Assembly (NCBI GenBank): GCA_002707155.1
Contig: PAME01000002.1
Coordinates: forward strand, 1 to 64,000
DNA length: 64,000 nucleotides
Reading direction: 5' to 3'
Source of the DNA: Crocinitomicaceae bacterium
GTDB taxonomy: Bacteria; Bacteroidota; Bacteroidia; Flavobacteriales_G; Salibacteraceae
Translations under genes and position numbers: made by a program
Notes under the pieces: model-generated
The model's input: the letters and a program-made list of their open reading frames with translations, nothing else
Database searches by the model: none
What the model was told of the DNA's origin: nothing
Shown here: in pieces, positions 54,452-63,667 of the stretch
How the letters are laid out: every line of letters starts with the position of its first letter
Position numbering within the stretch: the stretch's first letter is position 1

Positions 54452-55705
54452 TTAATAATGACATTTTGCACATTCTAATCCACCGATATGCTCTACGGTG
54501 AACGCTTCTATTTTCTCATCCTTGTACCGTTCCAGTAGTTCCTTGTGAATTTTGGTATAGTACTCATTCCCTTCCATCGCTACAGAAGTCTCTCGGTGAC
54601 AGTCTATACACCAACCCATAGTCAACTCTGAATATTGTTTCATTGGATATCCATACTCACTTACCTCACCATGACATGTTTCACACTTTTGTTTTCCAAC
54701 CACAACATGCTGTGAGTGATTGAAATATGCAAAATCCGGCAAATTGTGGATTCTGATCCATTTAATAGGCTTCTCAACTCCAGTATAAGCTTGCTCATCA
54801 GCATCCCATCCTGCAGCATCATAAATTTTAGCAATCTCAACAGGACCATCGACCTTACCTTCTGAAATACCTTTGTGACAGTTCATGCATACATTAACCG
54901 AAGGTATTCCTGCATTTTTACCTTTATATGCAGAATGATGACAATAAGCACATTCGATTGCATTTTCTCCTGCATGGATTTTGTGTGAAAACTTAATAGG
55001 TTGCTCTGGAGCATATCCCTGATAAACACCAATACCTTTCAATACAAACCAACCCTTAACTGAAAAAGATGCTAAAATCACAATAACGATCAACACCGTA
55101 TATCTCTTATTTTGAATAACCCAATCTTTCAATGCAGCAAGAGGACCTCTTGGCTCTGGAATATCTTTTCCTTCAGCATGAAGTTTAACTTGCTCTAAAC
55201 TCCCCCTAACTCCAGATAAAATCTTAGCTACGATTACGAGAATCAACACTAAACCCAACAACCAATAAGTCGAGTAGTCTTCTGCTGGAGCGGAATCAGT
55301 ATCAGATGCCGCTACGGCTACTGGAGCAACTTTATCCGCTGGAGGGTTTGATATATAATCTAATATAGCCCCAATCTCCGCATCAGAAACTGCTTGAGCA
55401 GTCATTACCGACTTATTATACTCAATGAATAATTCCTGAGCATAGGAATCATCAGGATTCTTCTTCAAATAGTCCTGCGAATTTTTAATCCACGCATACA
55501 ACGCCTCTTGGTCTTCCCAACGCTCTTGAACTCCTGCTAACGCAGGGCCAATAAGCTTTTTATTGATCTTATGGCACGACGCACAATTTGCTTTAAACAG
55601 CTTTTCACCGTCTTGCGCGGCAGCCGAATTAGACAGCAAAAACGTAATTAAAACAACTGAAAGTGAGTAGGTTACAATCCTAAACATCCCCTGAAATTTG
55701 CTCAT
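54452..55705 (-). CDS. actA: Alternative complex III subunit ActA, multihaem cytochrome c
   Basis: 417 residues from the ATG at 55705 (MSKFQG); a TTG at 55723 is also possible. Signal peptide, then an N-terminal class I cytochrome domain with CASCH (Cys41/Cys44), a membrane helix (about 145-165) and a second one near 197-215. A C-terminal pentahaem region follows with CAYCHH, CMNCH, CETCH, CIDCH and CAKCH. Thus six haem-binding sites in all: the pentahaem ActA plus a fused monohaem cytochrome. It is the first gene of the actABCDEF-ctaCD operon. A TAAATTTG box lies 59 bases before the ATG. Confidence 0.94.
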   Translation of the reverse strand: MSKFQGMFRIVTYSLSVVLITFLLSNSAAAQDGEKLFKANCASCHKINKKLIGPALAGVQERWEDQEALYAWIKNSQDYLKKNPDDSYAQELFIEYNKSVMTAQAVSDAEIGAILDYISNPPADKVAPVAVAASDTDSAPAEDYSTYWLLGLVLILVIVAKILSGVRGSLEQVKLHAEGKDIPEPRGPLAALKDWVIQNKRYTVLIVIVILASFSVKGWFVLKGIGVYQGYAPEQPIKFSHKIHAGENAIECAYCHHSAYKGKNAGIPSVNVCMNCHKGISEGKVDGPVEIAKIYDAAGWDADEQAYTGVEKPIKWIRIHNLPDFAYFNHSQHVVVGKQKCETCHGEVSEYGYPMKQYSELTMGWCIDCHRETSVAMEGNEYYTKIHKELLERYKDEKIEAFTVEHIGGLECAKCHY

Positions 55706-55763
55706 ATTCTTAAAGGTTTTCAACCGAAATCATCTTTAAATAACCCCAATTTTACTTAGTTGA

Positions 55764-55771
55764 CAAATTTA
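55764..55771 (-). promoter_or_regulatory. Putative -7 box of the act-cta operon
   Basis: TAAATTTG on the minus strand in the divergent gap before actA. It fits TAnnTTTG; no correctly spaced TTG. The gap (55706-55946) is otherwise AT-rich with no other feature I can support. Confidence 0.4.
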
Positions 55772-55946
55772 TAACAAACGTTAAGTTACATCTCGGTGCA
55801 GTATTGTTTTTGAATTAAGCTAATTAATTTAGAATAAGTCTAAATAAGAAAAAAGCACAAGTGTTTCAAATTCAATACCATGAAAAAGGAATGGTTTGTG
55901 TTTAATGAAAAAACTACCTTCGTTTTTTAGTTTAAAACAGATTATT

Positions 55947-56411
55947 ATGATAAAAATTCTCGCTACTCTTTGCCTCCAGTTGCCAATTATAATTGCCTCT
56001 GCTCAAGTTCCAGGAAACCACCCGGCAAAAACATCTATAGAAAAGAACGAATCCTATGAGGTAATTGGTGATGAGCGGCTCAAAGAAATGGAGGAAAGGA
56101 TGATTACTATCAATGAAAACAAAAGCAGTATTGAGGGTTACAGACTGCAGCTTTTTTCATCTTCTGGACCCAATAGCTTTGATCAGGCGAATGAAGTTCA
56201 AACGGAGTTCCTAACAATCTACAATGAAGTTCCTGCATATGTTGTCCACAAAAAACCTGCGTTCAAAGTGCGAGTAGGCGATTTTAGAACTCGCTTAGAA
56301 GCAGAGCGATTCTTTATCGAGTTAAAAGAAAGCTTTCCGGATGCTTTTATAGTTAAGGATGATGTCGAATTACCGCCTTTGCGTTTGAATGAAATCGAAA
56401 AACAAGACTAA
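55947..56411 (+). CDS. Exported SPOR-domain protein
   Basis: 154 residues from the ATG at 55947, which gives a signal peptide (about 1-19, ending in ASAQ); the longer frame to 55896 adds a charged piece before it. The C-terminal SPOR domain (about 75-150) begins [20 protein letters not shown] and shows [21 protein letters not shown], the classic strand-turn-helix. SPOR domains bind peptidoglycan strands without stem peptides, often at division sites. Convergent with infB: the two stop codons overlap by 4 bases. Confidence 0.85.
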   Translation: MIKILATLCLQLPIIIASAQVPGNHPAKTSIEKNESYEVIGDERLKEMEERMITINENKSSIEGYRLQLFSSSGPNSFDQANEVQTEFLTIYNEVPAYVVHKKPAFKVRVGDFRTRLEAERFFIELKESFPDAFIVKDDVELPPLRLNEIEKQD

Positions 56412-59185
56412 TTAAGTGTCTGCTTAACTTCAACTTCCTCATAACCCTCGATAATATCACCAACCCTAATGTCGTTGTAATTTTCTATGTTCAAACCACA
56501 TTCAAAACCTTTCTTAACCTCTTTTACATCGTCTTTAAAACGCTTTAGCGAGCCCAGTGAACCAGTATGGGCTACAACCCCATCGCGAATCAATCTAATC
56601 TTGGTATTTCTATTAACTGTTCCATTTAATACAAAGCAACCAGCTATAGTGCCCACTTTCGATATCTTGAAAGTCTCTCTAATTTCAATATTACAGACAA
56701 TACGCTCTTCTACTTTGGGTTTCAACATACCTTCCATGGCTTGCTTAACCTCATCAATTGCAGCATAAATAATTGAGTACAATCGAATATCAATTTCTTC
56801 TTTCTCTGCCAATGCTCGTGCTGAGGTAGAAGGTCTAACTTGAAACCCAATTATAATAGCATTAGACGCCGAAGCCAATAAAACGTCAGATTCGCTTATT
56901 TGCCCAACTGATTTGTGTATAATATTGACTTGAATTTGTTCTGTAGACAAATTCAGTAAAGAATCCGATAAAGCTTCTATAGAACCATCTACATCACCTT
57001 TTACTATGATATTTAATTCTTGGAAATCTCCAATAGCAATACGCCTTCCAATCTCGTCAAGTGTAATGTGCTTCTGAGTTCTAACTCCTTGCTCTCGCTG
57101 CAATTGCGAACGCTTTTGTGCAATATTTCTTGCCTCACGCTCGTCTTCCATAACCGTAAATTTATCACCAGCACTTGGAGCACCATTTAGTCCCAATACA
57201 CTTACTGGCGTAGATGGTCCTGCCTCTTCTACGTTAACTCCACGTTCATTAAACATGGCCTTAATTCTACCGGTATGCGCCCCAGCTAAGAAAATATCTC
57301 CAATTCGAAGCGTTCCACCTTGAACTAATAAAGTAGACACATATCCCTTTCCTTTATCAAGAGAAGCTTCGATTACAGTACCCGTAGCTCTTTTCTTAGA
57401 GTCAGCCTTAAGTTCAAGTAACTCTGCTTCCAGCACCACTTTCTCCATTAGTTCGGCTACATTAGTTCCTTTCTTCGCTGAAATATCTTGCGATTGGTAT
57501 TTACCGCCCCAATCTTCAACTAAGAAATTCATAGAAGCCAATTCTTCTTTTATTTTTTCAGGATTTGCGCCATCTTTATCAATTTTATTAATTGCAAAAA
57601 TGATTGGAACCTCTGCCGCTTGAGCATGGTTTATAGCCTCTTTAGTTTGCGGCATAATTCTATCATCCGCTGAAATCACAATAATCGCAATATCGGTTAT
57701 TTGCGCACCTCTAGATCGCATTGCGGTAAATGCTTCATGACCAGGAGTATCTAAAAAAGAAATGGTACCACCACTCTCCAGTTGAACTTTATACGCACCA
57801 ATATGCTGAGTAATACCTCCTGCTTCGCCTGCAATTACATTTTCACGGCGAACATAATCAAGTAAAGATGTCTTGCCATGATCAACATGACCCATAACCG
57901 TTACAATTGGCGGTCTTGTGCCAAGGTTTTCCTCATTATCTTCTTCGATGAGATCGCCTTCTTCAGATTTACCAGAAGTAAACTCAATGGTAAAACCAAA
58001 TTCATCAGCAACAACCGTTAACGTTTCTGCATCTAATCGCTGATTTATTGAAACAAACAATCCCAATGACATACAAGCAGAGATAATCTCATTTACAGAC
58101 ACGTCCATGAGAGTTGCAAGTTCATTTGCCGTAACAAACTCGGTAACTCTTAAAATGCTTTTCTCTTCTTCTGCTTTAATTAATTCCTCTTCAGCCTGCT
58201 GACTAACAGCAGATCTCTTGGCTTTTCTGAATTTTGAAGACTTTGATTTTCCTCCACCACCGCTTAATCTAGCAAGCGTTTCTTTAATCTCTTTTTGAAT
58301 AGCTTCTTGGGAAACCTCCGCTGGCGGCTCGTTCTTTCGACCTCTACCTTTTCCACCACGAGTGTCCTTTCTATGCTTTTCAGACTGAATAACATTTGGC
58401 TTGCCTGTCTGAATACGCTTTCGCCTTTTTTTCTTGCCTGCCTCAGTATCCTTAGTTTCGTTTGAAGATGCAACTGGTTTTGCTTTCTTCGGCTTCTGGA
58501 ATTTCGTTAGATCGATTACCTGTCCAGTATGTTTAGGACCTGCTAGCTTCTCAACTTTTGTTTCAATCCTTTCGTGCTTATCCTCTATTTTAGTAGTCGA
58601 TTTCTTTTCTTCTTTTGGTGCTTCAAGCTCTTTTGAACTTTCTTTCTTGTCTTCTACAGCAGGTTTCTTTTCCTCTTTTTTAGGTTTTTCAGCTTCTTTA
58701 GGCTCCTCCTTCTTTTTCTTTGACGGTCGAGTTTTTTGATTAATTGAAGATAAGTCTATTTGACCTAAAACCTTTGGGCCACCATCGCTAGACTCTTCTT
58801 CCAGCTTAGGCTCCTCTGCTACCTGAGAAGGAGGCTCTTCTTCCTTCTTTTCTTCCTTAGGAAGATCAACGACTGGTTTTACTTGGGTGTTTGTAATGAC
58901 AATCTCGTCCACATCCTCAAAACGCTCTTCTTTAGCATCAAGTTTTTGGTCTTCGATAGTTATTGTAACGCGTTCTTCGCGATTTTGGGCTAGCTCTTTC
59001 GACTTTTCCTTTGTTTTCTTGTCTGTTGAATATTGATCAAGAAGAAGGTTATACGCATTTTCATCAATCTTGGCCGTAGGTCTTCCATCACATACTACTC
59101 CGTTTTCATTTAGAAAATCAGTAATTGTGTTTACGCCTACTCCCAGCTCTTTTGCTACCTTACTTAATCTGTGCGCTACTGCCAT
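56408..59185 (-). CDS. infB: Translation initiation factor IF-2
   Basis: 925-residue GTPase that places initiator fMet-tRNA on the 30S subunit. N-terminal IF2-N helix domain ([21 protein letters not shown]), then about 300 charged residues rich in Lys, Glu and Pro (60-340). A second IF2-N-like part ([22 protein letters not shown]) precedes the G domain from about 425: G1 [15 protein letters not shown]3 DTPGHEAF, G4 AINKIDK. Domains II-IV follow, to the tRNA-binding end. Last gene of rimP-nusA-infB. A TATATTTG box just upstream may give it its own promoter. Confidence 0.97.
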   Translation of the reverse strand: MAVAHRLSKVAKELGVGVNTITDFLNENGVVCDGRPTAKIDENAYNLLLDQYSTDKKTKEKSKELAQNREERVTITIEDQKLDAKEERFEDVDEIVITNTQVKPVVDLPKEEKKEEEPPSQVAEEPKLEEESSDGGPKVLGQIDLSSINQKTRPSKKKKEEPKEAEKPKKEEKKPAVEDKKESSKELEAPKEEKKSTTKIEDKHERIETKVEKLAGPKHTGQVIDLTKFQKPKKAKPVASSNETKDTEAGKKKRRKRIQTGKPNVIQSEKHRKDTRGGKGRGRKNEPPAEVSQEAIQKEIKETLARLSGGGGKSKSSKFRKAKRSAVSQQAEEELIKAEEEKSILRVTEFVTANELATLMDVSVNEIISACMSLGLFVSINQRLDAETLTVVADEFGFTIEFTSGKSEEGDLIEEDNEENLGTRPPIVTVMGHVDHGKTSLLDYVRRENVIAGEAGGITQHIGAYKVQLESGGTISFLDTPGHEAFTAMRSRGAQITDIAIIVISADDRIMPQTKEAINHAQAAEVPIIFAINKIDKDGANPEKIKEELASMNFLVEDWGGKYQSQDISAKKGTNVAELMEKVVLEAELLELKADSKKRATGTVIEASLDKGKGYVSTLLVQGGTLRIGDIFLAGAHTGRIKAMFNERGVNVEEAGPSTPVSVLGLNGAPSAGDKFTVMEDEREARNIAQKRSQLQREQGVRTQKHITLDEIGRRIAIGDFQELNIIVKGDVDGSIEALSDSLLNLSTEQIQVNIIHKSVGQISESDVLLASASNAIIIGFQVRPSTSARALAEKEEIDIRLYSIIYAAIDEVKQAMEGMLKPKVEERIVCNIEIRETFKISKVGTIAGCFVLNGTVNRNTKIRLIRDGVVAHTGSLGSLKRFKDDVKEVKKGFECGLNIENYNDIRVGDIIEGYEEVEVKQTLN

Positions 59186-59233
59186 ATAAAACTTTTCCGA
59201 TACTTGTTACGCTTTCGCTAATACCAATTGTTG

Positions 59234-59241
59234 CAAATATA
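59234..59241 (-). promoter_or_regulatory. Putative internal -7 box before infB
   Basis: TATATTTG on the minus strand in the 79-base gap between nusA and infB, 48 bases before the infB ATG. It fits TAnnTTTG, without a correctly spaced TTG. It may give infB extra transcription. Confidence 0.33.
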
Positions 59242-59264
59242 AAACTCTGTTTAAATGCTATTCA

Positions 59265-60503
59265 CTAGTATTCAAACTCCGATCTTAAGACTTTAATTAC
59301 ATCTTCTACCGTTTCCACCTCTAAATCAGCTCTTTTTACAATATCAGCAGGGTCCTGATCTAAAACACTTCTGGCCGTATCTAAGCCAATGCCTTTCAAC
59401 TGATCAATTACCCATCCTTCTATTTCATCAGAGAATTCATCAAGGTTTACATCATCAGCATCCGCGTCTGATTCTCTATAAACATCAATTTCATACCCTG
59501 TTAATTTACTTGCTAGTTTAATATTAAATCCACCTTTTCCGATAGCCAATGAAACTTGATCGGCGTTTAAGAAAACGTCTGCTTTTTTATTCTCTTCATC
59601 AAAGGTGATGTTAGAGATTTTTGCTGGACTTAATGATCTGGTGATATATAACGTTGGATTCGACGTATAGTTAATTACGTCAATGTTTTCGTTCCTCAAT
59701 TCACGAACAATACCGTGAATTCTCGAACCCTTCATACCAACACACGCTCCAACTGGGTCAATTCTATCATCGTAAGATTCAACAGCTACTTTTGCTCTAT
59801 CACCTGGTTCTCTGACAATGTTTTTAATGGTAATTAACCCATCAAAAATTTCCGGCACTTCCATCTCAAACAAACGCTCCAAAAATGCTGGAGAAGTTCG
59901 AGATAAAACGATAATTGGCGAGCCATTTCTCATTTCTACTTTAGTTACAACTGCTCTTACAGTATCGCCTTTTTTGAAATAATCAGAAGGGATTTGTTCC
60001 GTTTTCGGAAGCACTAATTCGTTACCTTCATCATCTAACAACAGAATTTCTTTTTTCCAAATCTGATAAACTTCGCCAGTTACGATATCTCCAACACGGT
60101 CCTTGTACTTCTTGTATATACCATCTTTTTCAAGATCATGAATACGTGCAGCTAAATTTTGTCTGAGCGCTAAAACTGCTCTTCGGCCAAAATCTTCAAT
60201 CTGAACTTCTTCTGATACATCCTCATCAACCTCGAAATCGGGCTCAATTTTTTGAGCATCTGTTAATGAGATTTCAGAATTTGGATCTTCTACTTCTCCA
60301 TCTGGCACTATAACTCTGTTATGCCAAACCTCGAGGTCACCCTTGTCCGGGTTAATAATTACATCAAAATTATCAGCATCACCAAATTGCTTCGAGAGTA
60401 CACTTCTGAAAACATCTTCTACAATGTTCATCATAGTTACTCTGTCTATGTTTTTTAAATCCTTAAAATCCGAAAAGGATTCGATTAATTCAATGGTATT
60501 CAT
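59265..60503 (-). CDS. nusA: Transcription termination/antitermination factor NusA
   Basis: 412 residues: N-terminal RNA-polymerase-binding domain (1 to about 130), S1 domain (DRVGDIVTGEVYQIWKKEIL, about 135-200), two KH domains (VGACVGMKGSRIHGIVREL and VSLAIGKGGFNIKLASKLTG), then a short acidic C-terminal part with a helix-hairpin-helix (QLKGIGLDTARSVLDQDPADIV). NusA stimulates pausing and intrinsic termination. It lies between rimP (11 bases) and infB (79 bases), the conserved order. Confidence 0.97.
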   Translation of the reverse strand: MNTIELIESFSDFKDLKNIDRVTMMNIVEDVFRSVLSKQFGDADNFDVIINPDKGDLEVWHNRVIVPDGEVEDPNSEISLTDAQKIEPDFEVDEDVSEEVQIEDFGRRAVLALRQNLAARIHDLEKDGIYKKYKDRVGDIVTGEVYQIWKKEILLLDDEGNELVLPKTEQIPSDYFKKGDTVRAVVTKVEMRNGSPIIVLSRTSPAFLERLFEMEVPEIFDGLITIKNIVREPGDRAKVAVESYDDRIDPVGACVGMKGSRIHGIVRELRNENIDVINYTSNPTLYITRSLSPAKISNITFDEENKKADVFLNADQVSLAIGKGGFNIKLASKLTGYEIDVYRESDADADDVNLDEFSDEIEGWVIDQLKGIGLDTARSVLDQDPADIVKRADLEVETVEDVIKVLRSEFEY

Positions 60504-60514
60504 AACAACCTAAT

Positions 60515-60979
60515 TTAGAATTCTATAACCAATTTTGTTTCTAATATATCCTCTCTAAGGATTTCTACATCCTCAACAATTTCTACTTTTTTCTTCTTTT
60601 TCTCCAGCCTTTCTTTGCGAGAAGTCTGTACGCTAATTTTATTGTCATCAGCAAAAGTCAGCACTCCTTTTACCTTATCACCTTCGTTGATTTTAACAAC
60701 AACTGGCTTATTCAAGTTTTTCAAATACTGACGCGTCAATCTAAAGGGCTTGTTTAGGCCAGGCGAACTTACTTCAAGTGAAAAATCTTCAACTTCTCGA
60801 TCGAAGCTTTTCTCGATTTGACGGCTAAAGTTTATACATTCACTAATAGGAAAGCCATTATCACCGTCCATTTCAACCGATATCTTGTTTGCGGTAGAAA
60901 TATCAATACTGACAACAAAAAAATCAGTTCCTACCAATTTTTCTTCTATTAACGATTCTATTTTTTCTTTCGTAATCAA
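60515..60979 (-). CDS. rimP: Ribosome maturation factor RimP
   Basis: 154 residues. RimP helps assemble the 30S subunit. The N-terminal alpha/beta domain shows VSIDISTANKISVEMDGDNG and CINFSRQIEKSF, the middle has the hallmark FSLEVSSPGLNKPFRLTRQY, and the C-terminal Sm-like barrel follows. The reading frame starts at TTG (60979); the next Met is at residue 36, too far in, so the TTG start is likely. A hairpin like a terminator lies between its probable promoter and this start. Confidence 0.94.
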   Translation of the reverse strand: MITKEKIESLIEEKLVGTDFFVVSIDISTANKISVEMDGDNGFPISECINFSRQIEKSFDREVEDFSLEVSSPGLNKPFRLTRQYLKNLNKPVVVKINEGDKVKGVLTFADDNKISVQTSRKERLEKKKKKVEIVEDVEILREDILETKLVIEF

Positions 60980-61000
60980 ACCAGACTTTTAACCAATAAA

Positions 61001-61023
61001 AAAGAGGGAAAAAAACCCTCTTT
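61001..61023 (-). terminator. Terminator hairpin after the MORN gene, in the rimP leader
   Basis: AAAGAGGG (61001-61008) pairs with CCCTCTTT (61016-61023) around a 7-base loop, and the minus strand continues with a T-rich run. It would end the minus-strand MORN transcript. A -7 box at 61052-61059 lies upstream of it, so a transcript from that box to rimP would also cross the hairpin. Confidence 0.82.
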
Positions 61024-61051
61024 CTTTAATTGCCTTAGCGTTTTAACGGCG

Positions 61052-61059
61052 CAAATGTA
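61052..61059 (-). promoter_or_regulatory. Putative -7 box of rimP-nusA-infB
   Basis: TACATTTG on the minus strand, 73 bases before the rimP start and 27 bases after the MORN gene stop. It fits TAnnTTTG; no correctly spaced TTG. The leader it would make includes the hairpin at 61001-61023. Confidence 0.42.
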
Positions 61060-61085
61060 CAATTTTTATTGAATATTTTTAACCC

Positions 61086-62657
61086 TTAATTTCTGATTTT
61101 CTTACCATTATCGTACTTGATCGTTTTTAAAACAGAACCATCTTCTTTTAAAATTTTCCAAGTACCATGCTGCTTGCCTGCTTTATAATAATTAATAGCC
61201 ATAGTGGAACCGCCTGGATAGTAGATTTCCGTCTTTCCATCAAGCTTTCCTTTCTTATAATTCATTACTCTCTGAAGTTGACCGTAGTCTAGGTAATATT
61301 TCCATTCACCAACTTGGCGGTTGTATTTGTGTGCTCCTTCTTGCCTAACACCTCCTTTGGGGTAGAAATATTGCCAGTGACCATCTTTAAACCCTTTATC
61401 ATATCCGCCTTTTTCACGCTCACGACCTGAAGAAAACCAAAATGCCCAATCGCCTTGTTTTAATCCGTTTTCAATGTTTCCTTCATAGTTCATTTTTCCA
61501 TTTTCATACCAGCCCTTCCAATGCCCTTCCATCAAACCAGCCTCAAAGTTACCTTCGTCCTTTTTAGCTCCTGATTCATACCAACTTGTCCACAAGCCCT
61601 GCTCCTTTCCGTCTAAGTAGCTCCCTTCCTGAAGTTTTTGACCTGACTCGAACCAAGTAGTCCACAGCCCGCTTTTCTGTCCGTTGAAATAGACTCCTTT
61701 TCGCCAAATTTCACCCGTTTTATACCAAAAGCTCCATTCTCCATTTTTTTTCCCTTCCTTAAAAAATCCTTCAGATTCTTTTTGCTCACTATTCTCATAA
61801 AAATAAGTCCATATACTATCTTGATAATTCTTCAGGAAGAAACCCTGCATATAAACCTTATTATTTTCACTCCAAAACTTCCAAAATCCATTTTTCTTTC
61901 CTTCCACATAAGCACCGGCGACTCTTTTGTTTCCATCTTCGAAAAATGCCTCCATATTACCTTCGCGTGCACCTTGCGCAAAACTTTCTCTTCTCTTTAC
62001 TTGAGTGGATTCATAAAAAACAATCCAATCTCCTGACTTTTCACCATTCTTGTAGTTTCCGGATTCCTTTTTGACTCCTGAATCATAGTAGGACACAAAT
62101 TCGCCATTCAAAATACCATTGGAATAGTTTAAAACAGATACTATTTTGTCACCTATATATTTATTTACATAACCACTACCCGATGCTAAAGTTGGAGATC
62201 CATCTCGTGCATTTGCAACCAATACTTTAACATCTCGTTTATCCCAAAACTCCTGCTTATATAAGTTACCATTGGGAAAATAATAACTCCACAAACTATC
62301 TTTAAAACCATAATCAAACTGACCCTTAGACTTTATTTGGCCATTTTTAAACCATGAAGTGTAGCTACTATCTTGAATATTGAATCGGAAAAAACCTTCA
62401 TTTTGCGGCTCACCGTTATTGTACCAAATTTTTACCGACCCATTCAACTTACCTTCTGTATAGTTTGCCTCTTCCCTAATCTTTCCGTCTTGGTACCAGA
62501 ATTTCCAAAGCCCCTCTTCTAGCCCATAGTAGTAAGTTCCTTCACTGCGTTTAATTGTACTATCCTTGTCGTGAAAATCGGTGAATTTAAAAACGGATTG
62601 TGCATTCGAGGTTTGCGCTAAAAAAACCGAGAAAAATAGAAGTATCAATTTATTCAT
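61086..62657 (-). CDS. Exported MORN-2 repeat protein (YwqK-like)
   Basis: 523 residues with a signal peptide (about 1-19, SNAQ) and then roughly twenty tandem repeats of about 23 residues, of the form G-x-W-x-x-W-Y-x-x-G-x-x-x-x-x-G-x-Y-x-x-G-K. Examples: GLWTTWFESGQKLQEGSYLD and GHWKGWYENGKMNYEGNIEN. These are MORN-2 type repeats, often annotated as YwqK antitoxin-like, but nothing here points to a toxin. Such stacked beta hairpins form an elongated solenoid. The protein is exported and stands alone; its binding partner is unknown. Confidence 0.85.
   Translation of the reverse strand: MNKLILLFFSVFLAQTSNAQSVFKFTDFHDKDSTIKRSEGTYYYGLEEGLWKFWYQDGKIREEANYTEGKLNGSVKIWYNNGEPQNEGFFRFNIQDSSYTSWFKNGQIKSKGQFDYGFKDSLWSYYFPNGNLYKQEFWDKRDVKVLVANARDGSPTLASGSGYVNKYIGDKIVSVLNYSNGILNGEFVSYYDSGVKKESGNYKNGEKSGDWIVFYESTQVKRRESFAQGAREGNMEAFFEDGNKRVAGAYVEGKKNGFWKFWSENNKVYMQGFFLKNYQDSIWTYFYENSEQKESEGFFKEGKKNGEWSFWYKTGEIWRKGVYFNGQKSGLWTTWFESGQKLQEGSYLDGKEQGLWTSWYESGAKKDEGNFEAGLMEGHWKGWYENGKMNYEGNIENGLKQGDWAFWFSSGREREKGGYDKGFKDGHWQYFYPKGGVRQEGAHKYNRQVGEWKYYLDYGQLQRVMNYKKGKLDGKTEIYYPGGSTMAINYYKAGKQHGTWKILKEDGSVLKTIKYDNGKKIRN
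61100..62580. repeat. Coding tandem repeats, about 69 bases each
   Basis: DNA of the MORN-2 gene repeats with a period near 69 bases (23 codons). Neighbouring units near 61550-61760 are most alike, sharing words such as TTCATACCA and CCACA, while the outer units have drifted. Boundaries are approximate. These are coding repeats, not CRISPR: there are no spacers of constant length. Confidence 0.65.
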
Positions 62658-62913
62658 AGTTACAAATTTAGACGGAAGCCTTAGGCTAAACTAACCCCTC
62701 AAAAGAAAAAGTAAACAATAGTTTTCGGAAAACTAGCACAGTACTCATCTGCAGAATTTATGGAAGATTCGATTCTTTATCATTAGCATTTTGCAGTGAA
62801 AAGCAAGCATAATTGCAAACCGCACTGTTGAAATAGAAATTCTTTCCCATTTCCTTTCACCTGCTTTTAGCCCGTTTGTAAGATAAGTTACAAGAATGCA
62901 AACAAAACAACTT

Positions 62914-62921
62914 TAGGTTTG
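62914..62921 (+). promoter_or_regulatory. Putative -7 box of the DUF547 gene
   Basis: TAGGTTTG on the plus strand, 16 bases before the ATG. It fits TAnnTTTG; no correctly spaced TTG. The remaining 280-base gap (62658-62937) shows nothing else I can support. Confidence 0.38.
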
Positions 62922-62937
62922 TAAAAACTATTTTGCA

Positions 62938-63663
62938 ATGAAACTATTAGCATTTTTACTTTTTGGGGCATTCACCTTAAACCTATCGGGACAGGTTTCT
63001 CATAAGCAATGGGACCAATTAGTAAAGAAGCATGTCAGTGAAATCGGAAATGTTAATTACAAAGGAATTATTCAGGATAAAGAACACTTAACTTCTTATC
63101 TTACTCTATTATCAAATAACCCGCCCAAATCTTCTTGGACAAAAGACGAAACTTTAGCGTATTGGATTAATGCATATAATGCCTTTACTGTGCAGCTTAT
63201 TATTAAACATTACCCCGTGGAAAGCATAAAAGACTTAGGAGGCTCCATCTATAAAGTAAATACTTCTTGGGATATAAAGTTTATCAAAATTGGCTACGAA
63301 GAATTGGACTTAAATAATATTGAACATCAAAAAATTAGAGGTCAATTTAAGGAGCCACGAATTCATTTTGCAGTAAACTGTGCCTCTGTATCTTGTCCAA
63401 GGTTGCGCTTTGAGGCGTACACTGCAGAAAAACTGGACGCTCAACTTACGGATCAAACTAAATACTTTTTAAGTTTCAAAATTAAAAATGACTTAAGTGA
63501 TCCAAGCCAGCCTAAACTGAGCAAATTATTTAGCTGGTACAGTGGGGACTTTAAACTGGAAGGGCAAACTGTTATTGACTTTATTAACAAATATGCTTCA
63601 GTAAAAATCCCTGAGAACGCTAATGTAGATTACCTTGATTATAATTGGAATTTAAACGAATAA
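62938..63663 (+). CDS. DUF547 domain exported protein
   Basis: 241 residues with a signal peptide (about 1-18, LSGQ). DUF547 hallmarks are clear: TLAYWINAYNAFTVQLIIKH, IYKVNTSWDIKFIKI, LNNIEHQKIRGQFKEPRIHFA and the Cys-containing NCASVSCPRLRFEAY. The domain is papain/transglutaminase-like in predicted fold, with the Cys and His positions kept, but activity is not established. It precedes by 4 bases a peroxidase-like gene typical of arsenosugar-type clusters, where DUF547 genes are often found. Confidence 0.88.
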   Translation: MKLLAFLLFGAFTLNLSGQVSHKQWDQLVKKHVSEIGNVNYKGIIQDKEHLTSYLTLLSNNPPKSSWTKDETLAYWINAYNAFTVQLIIKHYPVESIKDLGGSIYKVNTSWDIKFIKIGYEELDLNNIEHQKIRGQFKEPRIHFAVNCASVSCPRLRFEAYTAEKLDAQLTDQTKYFLSFKIKNDLSDPSQPKLSKLFSWYSGDFKLEGQTVIDFINKYASVKIPENANVDYLDYNWNLNE

Positions 63664-63667
63664 CGCA

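Noticed and set aside
61100..62580. Regular 69-base repeats considered as a CRISPR or satellite array.
   Set aside because: The repeats stay in one reading frame, vary by codon, have no constant spacers, and encode a MORN-2 pattern.
61086..62657. Toxin-antitoxin system, from the YwqK-like antitoxin label such repeats often get.
   Set aside because: No toxin-like gene beside it and the protein has a signal peptide.
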